Shown here: one piece after another, positions 1 to 5,391 of the stretch
How the letters are laid out: each line of letters begins with the position of its first letter
Numbering within the stretch: position 1 is the stretch's first letter
Source of the DNA: an uncultured bacterium
GTDB lineage: Bacteria; Patescibacteriota; Minisyncoccia; Phycocordibacterales; CAIZLB01
NCBI GenBank assembly: GCA_903952785.1
Contig: CAJBHC010000060.1
Coordinates: 1-10,480 of the forward strand
Direction of reading: 5' to 3'
Length of the DNA: 10,480 nucleotides
The notes under the pieces: generated by a model
What the model was told of the DNA's origin: nothing
Databases searched by the model: none
The model's input: the letters and a program-made list of their open reading frames with translations, nothing else
Made by a program: the position numbers and the translations under genes

Positions 1-945
1 ATGAAAAACAAAAAATTAAAATTGGCTACAGGATTGACTTTGGCATTAGCTTTCTCATTTGTATTACTTCCTTTTTTTACTAGTGCTGCTACAACAACAC
101 CGTCACTTAGGTCCAAGATTCAAACTAGACCAACCCTAATGACTCAAAATAAGGGTACAACAACCGCAAGAGAGAGAGTTAGAGCGACAACAACTGCTAC
201 GTCAACAAAAGGCGTTAAGGAAGTTAAATTGGCAAAAAATATTACGGAGGCTATTACAAAGGCGGATAAGGAAATAGAAAAAAGAATTGAAAGTCTAAAT
301 AATACTCTAGAAAAGATTTCTGGAATGAAAAATGTTTCTGATTCTGAGAAGGCGTCAATAAAATTAGATGTACAAGCTGAGATTACAAAATTGGAAGCGT
401 TAAAATCTAAAATTGATTCAGATACAGATTTGGCTACTGTTAAAAAGGATTTAGCGTCAATTACAACAGGCTCTAGAATTTATATGTTAGTTATTCCTAG
501 GATGAATATATTAGCATCAGTTGATAAGGTAAACACCATTTCAACAATGCTTGAGACTATTGTAGTAAAGTTAACAGCAAGAGTAGGAGAGCTAAAAGCA
601 TCTGGTACTGATGTTGCCGCAGTTGAGATGGCTCTAGCTGGTATTACAAAAAAAATAACTGATGCAAGGGGTGAAGCATTGACAGCAGAGACTTCAGTTT
701 CAGATTTGGTTCCAGACAATGGAGATAAGGCAAAGATTGAATCAAATAACCTTAGCCTAAAATCAGCAAAAGCCAACATGAAGACAGCAAATCAAAATTT
801 AGAGGATGCTAGAAAATCTATCTCAACAATCACAAAGTTTCTAAAATCTCCAGGAGAGGACTTTAGTAAGCTAGAGAAGATTGACAAAAATGTCAAAAGT
901 GTAAAGGCCAAGACACCGGCTGTAACTTCAACAAGGAAGAAGTAG
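1..945 (+). CDS. Secreted helical/coiled-coil protein, CPR-type hypothetical
   Basis: 314 aa starting at the first base of the window, so the ribosome site and promoter are out of view. Residues 1-30 form a clear signal peptide: Lys-rich N-terminus, hydrophobic stretch (about 10-27) and a TSAA cleavage region. Residues 31-75 are a Thr/Arg-rich low-complexity linker. Residues 76-300 are Lys/Glu/Ala/Leu-rich and almost all helical, with likely coiled coils at about 83-150 and 245-300. Between them lies a less charged block, SRIYMLVIPRMNILASVDKV (158-177). I recognise this arrangement from uncharacterised secreted proteins of Parcubacteria-like genomes, but no function is known to me. The tail is Lys/Thr-rich. 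There are no cysteines and no catalytic motif. It is probably a periplasmic or cell-surface structural protein. The reading frame is secure and the role is unknown. Confidence 0.85.
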   Translation: MKNKKLKLATGLTLALAFSFVLLPFFTSAATTTPSLRSKIQTRPTLMTQNKGTTTARERVRATTTATSTKGVKEVKLAKNITEAITKADKEIEKRIESLNNTLEKISGMKNVSDSEKASIKLDVQAEITKLEALKSKIDSDTDLATVKKDLASITTGSRIYMLVIPRMNILASVDKVNTISTMLETIVVKLTARVGELKASGTDVAAVEMALAGITKKITDARGEALTAETSVSDLVPDNGDKAKIESNNLSLKSAKANMKTANQNLEDARKSISTITKFLKSPGEDFSKLEKIDKNVKSVKAKTPAVTSTRKK

Positions 946-974
946 GAGGGGTGCGGATTGGATTATGTGAATTA

Positions 975-1036
975 GGCGGAGCAAGCTGACTGGAAATAGG
1001 CATTTCAATTTAAATAGCAAAAAGCCGCCCTTTTTT
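975..1036 (+). terminator. Upstream hairpin of a tandem terminator or small structured RNA
   Basis: GGCGG (975-979) pairs with CCGCC (1025-1029). Nested inside are GCT/AGC (985-987/1016-1018) and a clean GAAAT-AGGC-ATTTC hairpin (993-1006). A six-T run follows at 1031-1036. It starts 30 nt after the stop of the secreted protein, so it may be that gene's first terminator. The three-tier fold is more elaborate than a minimal terminator needs. It shares bases 1028-1030 with the next hairpin, so the two cannot form at once. Confidence 0.45.
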
Positions 1037-1061
1037 GAATATGTTCAGAACAGGGTTTTTT
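1028..1061 (+). terminator. Intrinsic terminator after the secreted protein gene
   Basis: CCCTTTTTTGAA (1028-1039), loop TATG, then TTCAGAACAGGG (1044-1055) form a 12-position stem with one G-T wobble and one mismatch. TTTTTT follows (1056-1061). This is a plausible rho-independent terminator separating the first gene from the abiE pair. Confidence 0.7.
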
Positions 1062-1073
1062 GTGTAGTATAAA
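1044..1073 (+). promoter_or_regulatory. Candidate abiE operon promoter
   Basis: A -10-like TATAAA (1068-1073, within TATAAAAT) lies 18 bases after a weak -35-like TTCAGA (1044-1049, 4 of 6) inside the preceding terminator. Transcription would start near 1080-1082, placing the 1090-1136 inverted repeat at the very 5' end of the mRNA. The -10 is good and the -35 poor. Confidence 0.45.
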
Positions 1074-1089
1074 ATAACCACCTGTGTTA

Positions 1090-1136
1090 ATATATCTACT
1101 GGAACTTAGGTTAAACCTAAGTTCCAGTAGATATAT
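1090..1136. repeat. Perfect 23-bp inverted repeat over the abiEi start
   Basis: Arms 1090-1112 and 1114-1136 are exact reverse complements around a single central A at 1113. The left arm begins ATATATCTACTGG and the centre reads GGTTAAACC. The right arm ends on the A and T of the ATG at 1135. As DNA it is an ideal operator for a dimeric winged-helix repressor. As RNA it would give a stem of about 22 bp holding the start codon. AbiEi antitoxins are known to repress their own operons by binding inverted repeats near the promoter, which makes an operator the leading explanation. Confidence 0.85.
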
Positions 1137-1731
1137 GTATAAAAAAGCAAAAAAAGGAGAATATTTAGACATTCTTTTAAGATCAAAAAACAGCGTATTT
1201 TCAACAAAAGATATTGCTTTGCTTTGGCGTGATACTCAAACAACATCGTCTCAGGTGAGATTAAACTATTATGTTAAAACTGGGAAAATTATTAGAATCC
1301 GCAGAGGTATTTATGCAAAAGATAAAAATTATGATAAGTATGAATTTGCAACAAAGATTTTTAGACCCTCTTATGTGAGTTTTGAAACTGTCTTGGGTTC
1401 ATCTGGTATGACTTTCCAATATTATGGGAATATCTTTATAGCTTCATATTTAAAGAGGGAAATTAAATGTGATGAACAAGCTTATTCTTTTGTAAAAATG
1501 AAAGATTTGATTTTAAGTAATCCAAAAGGAATAGATCAAACAGGCGAGTACGCTATTGCTTCAAAAGAAAGAGCCTTTTTGGATACAATTTACAGGAGTA
1601 AAAAGTATTATTTTGATAATCTCACGACGCTTGACTGGGATAAGGTGTTTGAAATATTGCCAATTTTTAATAATAAGAAAATGGAAAAAACAGTACATAA
1701 ATATTATGATCAATATAAAATTACTAAATAA
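1135..1731 (+). CDS. abiEi: AbiEi-type antitoxin / winged-helix transcriptional regulator
   Basis: 198 aa from ATG 1135. An in-frame GTG at 1084 would add 17 residues encoded by the inverted repeat, and those residues do not resemble the family. I prefer 1135, where MYKKAKKGEYLDILL matches the usual AbiEi beginning. Residues about 18-61 form the winged helix-turn-helix (VFSTKDIALLW, then the basic wing KIIRIRRGIYA). The following KIFRPSYVSFETVLGSSGM (74-92) and the later YAIASKERAFLDTIY (139-153) are family hallmarks. The C-terminal part normally neutralises the toxin, while the N-terminal part binds the operator. The toxin gene follows after 32 nt, confirming a type IV toxin-antitoxin pair. 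No Shine-Dalgarno is visible. Expression is probably autoregulated through the overlapping palindrome. Confidence 0.85.
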   Translation: MYKKAKKGEYLDILLRSKNSVFSTKDIALLWRDTQTTSSQVRLNYYVKTGKIIRIRRGIYAKDKNYDKYEFATKIFRPSYVSFETVLGSSGMTFQYYGNIFIASYLKREIKCDEQAYSFVKMKDLILSNPKGIDQTGEYAIASKERAFLDTIYRSKKYYFDNLTTLDWDKVFEILPIFNNKKMEKTVHKYYDQYKITK

Positions 1732-1745
1732 AAAATTAGGCATAG

Positions 1746-1751
1746 TATAAT
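1746..1751 (+). promoter_or_regulatory. Perfect -10 box between antitoxin and toxin
   Basis: TATAAT, preceded by TAG, ends 12 nt before the toxin ATG, in the gap after the antitoxin stop. The best -35-like match, TTACTA (1721-1726), is weak and 19 bases away. It could drive toxin-only transcription with a leader of about six bases, or be a chance match in AT-rich DNA. Confidence 0.3.
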
Positions 1752-1763
1752 TTTTAAAATCAC

Positions 1764-2468
1764 ATGACATTAAACTACTCAATACACAAAAATATTCTAG
1801 TGCAAATACTTATTGATATTTACTCTGATACAACTATTAGCCCATATTTAGGATTTAAAGGGGGAACATCAGCCTATTTGTTCTATGGTCTAGATCGTTA
1901 TTCTGTTGATATAGATATTGATATTTTAGACGAAGCAAAAGAAGATTACATTTTTGAGAAAATTGAAAAAATAGCAAGAAAATACGGAGAAGTAAAGGAG
2001 GCTCAAAAGAAAAGATTTAATTTAATATTTTTAATATCGTATGATAATAAGGAAAAAAATGCTCAGAATGTAAAGATTGAGATTAACAGAAGGTCTTTTG
2101 GATCAAAATATGAAGTTCAGACCTTTAATGGTATTTCAATGCTTGTAATGGTTAAAGAAGATATGTTTGCCCATAAACTCGTTGCTATGCATGAACGTCT
2201 AGGAGAAACTAATCGTGATATATTTGATGTTTGGTTTTTTTCAAAAAATAATTGGGAGATAAACAAAGAAATTGTAGAAAAGAGAACGGGTATGCCATAT
2301 AAAAAGTTTATTGAAGTATGTATCAAAGAATTAGAAAAGATGAACAATAACAATATACTTCATGGTCTTGGGGAGCTTATAACAGAAAAGCAAAAAGCAT
2401 GGGTAAGATCAAAGCTAAAACTTGAAGCAATTATACAGTTAAAATTAAGGCTAGAGTCAGAAAAATAG
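1764..2468 (+). CDS. abiEii: AbiEii/AbiGii-type nucleotidyltransferase toxin
   Basis: 234 aa. The nucleotidyltransferase signature is intact: GFKGGTSAYLFYG (30-42) followed by RYSVDIDID (45-53), giving the GG-T/S element and the Asp pair (D49, D51) that bind metal and nucleotide in the DNA polymerase beta-like fold. Further family motifs are the lysine in MFAHKLVAMHER (134-145, K137) and NRDIFDVWFF (150-159). AbiEii toxins are reported to be GTP-binding nucleotidyltransferases, and relatives of this fold modify tRNA 3' ends. The exact substrate here cannot be read from the sequence. The length is complete and nothing essential seems missing, so the toxin is probably active and controlled by the upstream antitoxin. 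No Shine-Dalgarno precedes ATG 1764. Confidence 0.88.
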   Translation: MTLNYSIHKNILVQILIDIYSDTTISPYLGFKGGTSAYLFYGLDRYSVDIDIDILDEAKEDYIFEKIEKIARKYGEVKEAQKKRFNLIFLISYDNKEKNAQNVKIEINRRSFGSKYEVQTFNGISMLVMVKEDMFAHKLVAMHERLGETNRDIFDVWFFSKNNWEINKEIVEKRTGMPYKKFIEVCIKELEKMNNNNILHGLGELITEKQKAWVRSKLKLEAIIQLKLRLESEK

Positions 2469-2524
2469 TTTATAGCTCGTTATAAGAACCCACTAGGGCA
2501 AAGGGAGTCAGGAGGCGCATTTAG

Positions 2525-2533
2525 TGGTATAAT
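2525..2533 (+). promoter_or_regulatory. Extended -10 promoter for a leaderless mRNA
   Basis: TGGTATAAT is a full extended -10 element (TGn plus the perfect hexamer 2528-2533). The ATG lies at 2540, seven bases after the hexamer, so transcription should begin at or next to the A of the start codon. No good -35 exists at 17 bases (GAGTCA), which fits an extended -10 promoter. An AGGAGG at 2510-2515 lies upstream of the predicted start site and so cannot be the ribosome site. Confidence 0.6.
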
Positions 2534-2539
2534 TAGCGT

Positions 2540-3127
2540 ATGGAAAAACAAAACAAAAAAACTACCAAAATCATAATAATTATTTTGCTTTTGATTATAA
2601 TAGGCCTTGTTGTTTATGTTTTTATAGATAGCAAGGACACAAAGCAGAATAAATTTGCAAATATTAATACTAGCGCAACTAGTACCAAGAATGTAAATTT
2701 TGATCCGCTAAACTTTACCTATACACTTGAAGATGAAGAGGTGACACTTGTTGATGGTATTTCTAAAACAGATATTGTACCTGGGTCTGCTGAGAAATTA
2801 GAAACAACCGTATATGAGAAACCTGCTATTGGGGACTTGAATGGTGACAAAAAGAATGATTCTGCACTTCTCCTGGTTCAAGATTCTGGAGGAACAGGAT
2901 TATTTTATTATCTAGTTGCGGTTGTGTCTGATGTCGGTGTTGTTAAAAATACAAACTCTATTTTTATTGGAGATAGAATAGATCCAGTCTCTGTTACAAT
3001 TGAGAATGGTAAAGTAAAACTCAGTTATATAGATAGAAATGTAGATGAACCAATGACAGCGGAGCCAACAGTTAAAATTACTAAATATCTAGAAGTTAAG
3101 AATAACGTGTTGGCCGAGGTTAAATAA
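2540..3127 (+). CDS. Membrane-anchored extracytoplasmic protein with GDLNGD motif
   Basis: 195 aa. Residues 1-10 are Lys-rich and 11-29 form one very hydrophobic helix with no lipobox cysteine, so this is a signal anchor with the rest outside the membrane. Residues 30-50 are a Ser/Thr/Asn-rich linker. The outer domain begins with FTYTLEDEEVTLVDGIS (59-75). It contains GDLNGDKKNDSALLLVQ (98-114), a D-x-N-x-D-x3-D pattern (D99, N101, D103, D107) like calcium-binding FG-GAP or dockerin loops. It then runs through FYYLVAVV and IFIGDRIDPVSVTIENGKV, and DEPMTAEPTVKITKYLEV (169-186). I recognise this as a conserved envelope domain of unknown function seen in these small-genome bacteria and in some lipoproteins elsewhere. 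No enzymatic motif is visible. The start is fixed by the promoter seven bases upstream. Confidence 0.8.
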   Translation: MEKQNKKTTKIIIIILLLIIIGLVVYVFIDSKDTKQNKFANINTSATSTKNVNFDPLNFTYTLEDEEVTLVDGISKTDIVPGSAEKLETTVYEKPAIGDLNGDKKNDSALLLVQDSGGTGLFYYLVAVVSDVGVVKNTNSIFIGDRIDPVSVTIENGKVKLSYIDRNVDEPMTAEPTVKITKYLEVKNNVLAEVK

Positions 3128-3157
3128 TGTCTATCTTGAAAAGCTCTCCCCAGAAAA

Positions 3158-3379
3158 ATGCTTATACATGTAAAAATTAAACCAGACAGCAAGGAAGATA
3201 AAATCGTAGAAAAAAACGAAATGAGTTTTATTGTTTATGTTAAGGAACCTGCGGAAGACAATAAGGCAAACAGACGATTGATTGAACTCATGGCAGAAAA
3301 ATTTAATATCGTAAAATCAAAGGTGAAAATTGTAACGGGGCACCACGCACCCTCTAAGATTTTGGATATCTTGGATTAG
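3158..3379 (+). CDS. DUF167 / YggU family protein
   Basis: 73 aa, shorter than the roughly 95-100 aa of E. coli YggU but complete for the core domain. The family pattern is visible: strand LIHVKIKPDSKEDKI (2-16), strand SFIVYVKEP (23-31), the signature EDNKANRRLIELMAEKFNI (33-51), strand SKVKIVTGHHAPSKILDI (54-71). The domain is a small alpha/beta fold of unknown function found in bacteria, archaea and eukaryotes. It lies 30 nt after the anchored-protein gene on the same strand and is followed at once by a terminator, so the two are probably co-transcribed. No clear Shine-Dalgarno is present. A 17-codon frame starting at 3127 (TAATG overlap with the previous stop) runs into this gene out of frame and could couple translation. 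Confidence 0.85.
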   Translation: MLIHVKIKPDSKEDKIVEKNEMSFIVYVKEPAEDNKANRRLIELMAEKFNIVKSKVKIVTGHHAPSKILDILD

Positions 3380-3385
3380 ATTTTC

Positions 3386-3407
3386 CTGGGCCGGTGCCAG
3401 TTTTTTT
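3386..3407 (+). terminator. Intrinsic terminator after the DUF167 gene
   Basis: CTGG (3386-3389) with one bulged G, then C, loop CGGT, and GCCAG (3396-3400) form a short GC stem. Seven T follow (3401-3407). It works only in the plus direction, because no T-run follows on the minus strand. It sits ten bases from the stop of the convergent ATPase gene. Confidence 0.7.
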
Positions 3408-3416
3408 GGGGATGGA

Positions 3417-5315
3417 TTAATCCCGCAATGCCCGAAGTGCATTCAATATCACCAACACATCAATAACCTCCTGAAGTATTGCGCCTGAGATTGGTCTAAT
3501 ATATCCAAGTAGGGCAAAGATCATTGCAATTACAGAGAGTCCCATTCCAATAAAAATTGATTCAAAAGCAATTCTCATTGTCTTTTGGCTAATCTCTGTT
3601 AACTCCAAAACTTTAGCAGTATCATCCGATGTAATTATTGCATCAGCCGTATCGGTTGAAGTTGTTGAACCATGATACCCTAGTGCAATTCCAACAGTTG
3701 CCCTTCCAATTGCTGGAGCATCGTTGACTCCATCGCCAACCATGACAACTTTCTTTCCTTCTAATTCATATTGTTGTACCAAATCCATTTTATGCTCTGG
3801 TAGACAGCTGGCAACAATTTTTGAGAATCCCAACTCGTGCCCAATCTTTTCTGCCCTTTCTACAGTGTCTCCAGTCACTAAAACAATCTCTGAACCGGTC
3901 TCTTTTATCTTCGCTAATATTGATGCTATGTCAGTTCTAATTTTATCTTCAAATATTATAATAGCGGATGCTGTGTTATTTATGGCGATATAAACCGCCA
4001 TTTCACCATTATCCTTAGCTTGCTTCTCAATACTCTTTGCTTCGTCACTGATTTCAATATCAACTGATTGTAAATATGATCCGCTTCCATCTCTGACTTT
4101 TATCTCCGTATCCCCAGTCTTTATTGTTCCGCTAATTCCTTTGCCAATAGTCTCTTCAAACTTTTCTGGAATAAATAAATCCAACTTCTTTTCATTTGCA
4201 TAAGCGACAACGCTTTCAGATAGGATGTGGGTAGAGAATTGTTCGATGGAGGCAGAGAGTGCAAGAATCTTATCTTCCGAGAGATTATTTTCCCCGGCCG
4301 GTGCGTTATTCAAAATGATAATTTCCTTGACCTTGGGTGTGCCAAAAGTCAGTGTTCCTGTCTTGTCAAAAAAGAATGAATGAGCCTTTGTTATGTTTTC
4401 AAAAACTCCACCGTGTTTAACGATGATCCCTTTTTTAGCAGACCTACTCATTCCAGCGATGAATGCAATTGGTGCTGCAAGAATAAGGGGACAAGGAGTG
4501 GCAACAACCAAAACTGCAACAACTAATTTTGGATCAATAAACCAAGCAATACCTGCTATTACAAAAGTTATGAAGGTAAATATTAAGCTAAACTTATTTG
4601 CCAATCTTACCGCTGGAGCTTTCTTCTCCTGTGCTTTTTCTACGAGTCTGATAATAGAAGAGAAGGTGCTTTGTTCATGATTTGTTGTAGTCTTAATATA
4701 AATTATATCTATTGTATTAATACTTCCACTCCAAATTTTTGAACCGGTCTTTACTTCTCTTGGCATTGGTTCACCTGTAATCATTGATTCATCAATTGAT
4801 GATATTCCAGAAACTACCACTCCATCAACTGGAGTAACTTCTCCTCGTTTAATCATCAATGTATCACCAACATTTATTTCTTGAACAGTAATGTCTTCAA
4901 AATCAACATTTTCAGCTGGTTCTGTGATGTTGCCACTTTTGTTTTTTACTCTATGAGCTTTTGTAGGTGCAAATCTAAGGAGGTTTTCTAGGGCGCTTTT
5001 TGCTTGGCCTTCAGCGTATTTTTCTAACGATTCACCACCGGAGAGCATTAGCAATATTATTCCTCCAGCAATATGTTCTCCAATTACAATGGTTGAGATA
5101 ATGGCAACAAGTGCAATCAAATCAACACCAAATTGCTTTTTGTAAGTTGAAAGAGCAATATTATACAGAGTGGGTATAGTACCTAGTATCGTAATGTAGA
5201 GAATCACTTTCTCAATAAACCCCACCATTTCTGTAGATCTAAATATCACATAGGTTATTAAGGAGATGAGAACGATAACAGCAATGACGGTATTTAGGTT
5301 TATATATTTTTTCAT
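3417..5315 (-). CDS. P1B-type heavy-metal-translocating ATPase, TPC motif
   Basis: 632 aa inner-membrane pump using ATP to move a transition metal. The catalytic parts are complete: actuator loop SMITGEPMPREV (177-188), phosphorylation site DKTGT (D317), TGD (481-483) and hinge MVGDGVNDAPA (525-535). Eight membrane helices are expected, at roughly 8-26, 34-52, 63-79, 82-95, 242-260, 264-289, 583-605 and 608-626. The metal-site motif in helix 4 is TPC (273-275), not CPC as in Cu or Zn/Cd pumps, so the metal is uncertain. The TPC group has been linked to nickel or iron-type transport. There is no N-terminal HMA domain or Cys-rich or His-rich metal-binding tail. The nucleotide-domain HP dipeptide reads HI (363-364), which is unusual. 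The last helix has LQEVIDVLVILNALR. It is transcribed divergently from pyrG with a 76-nt gap, and no metalloregulator gene adjoins it. Confidence 0.92.
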   Translation of the reverse strand: MKKYINLNTVIAVIVLISLITYVIFRSTEMVGFIEKVILYITILGTIPTLYNIALSTYKKQFGVDLIALVAIISTIVIGEHIAGGIILLMLSGGESLEKYAEGQAKSALENLLRFAPTKAHRVKNKSGNITEPAENVDFEDITVQEINVGDTLMIKRGEVTPVDGVVVSGISSIDESMITGEPMPREVKTGSKIWSGSINTIDIIYIKTTTNHEQSTFSSIIRLVEKAQEKKAPAVRLANKFSLIFTFITFVIAGIAWFIDPKLVVAVLVVATPCPLILAAPIAFIAGMSRSAKKGIIVKHGGVFENITKAHSFFFDKTGTLTFGTPKVKEIIILNNAPAGENNLSEDKILALSASIEQFSTHILSESVVAYANEKKLDLFIPEKFEETIGKGISGTIKTGDTEIKVRDGSGSYLQSVDIEISDEAKSIEKQAKDNGEMAVYIAINNTASAIIIFEDKIRTDIASILAKIKETGSEIVLVTGDTVERAEKIGHELGFSKIVASCLPEHKMDLVQQYELEGKKVVMVGDGVNDAPAIGRATVGIALGYHGSTTSTDTADAIITSDDTAKVLELTEISQKTMRIAFESIFIGMGLSVIAMIFALLGYIRPISGAILQEVIDVLVILNALRALRD

Positions 5316-5352
5316 GGTATTTAGTCATTATTTTACAACTTATTTGAGGATT

Positions 5353-5380
5353 TTGCATTAACAGAGAAAAGTATTAGAAT
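5353..5380 (+). promoter_or_regulatory. Candidate pyrG promoter
   Basis: TTGCAT (5353-5358), a 16-base spacer and TAGAAT (5375-5380) form a reasonable sigma-70 promoter in the divergent gap. The predicted start near 5387 leaves about five untranslated bases before ATG 5392, another near-leaderless arrangement. If translation instead began at ATG 5485 the leader would be about 98 nt. Confidence 0.5.
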
Positions 5381-5391
5381 AAAGAGAAACT

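Noticed and set aside
480..779. Minus-strand open frame inside the secreted protein gene
   Set aside because: It is antisense to a well-supported signal-peptide protein and has no recognisable content.
1561..1782. Small frames inside the abiEi 3' end (plus 1556-1750, minus 1561-1782)
   Set aside because: Both are shadows of the abiEi coding frame in AT-rich DNA, with no supporting start signals or domains.
2510..2515. AGGAGG as Shine-Dalgarno for the 2540 gene
   Set aside because: It is 24 nt from the ATG and upstream of a -10 box that places the transcript start at the ATG, so it would not be in the mRNA.
3127..3180. 17-codon frame MSILKSSPQKNAYTCKN overlapping the previous stop (TAATG)
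   Set aside because: It is too short and too ordinary to call a gene. It is mentioned only as a possible coupling frame for the DUF167 gene.
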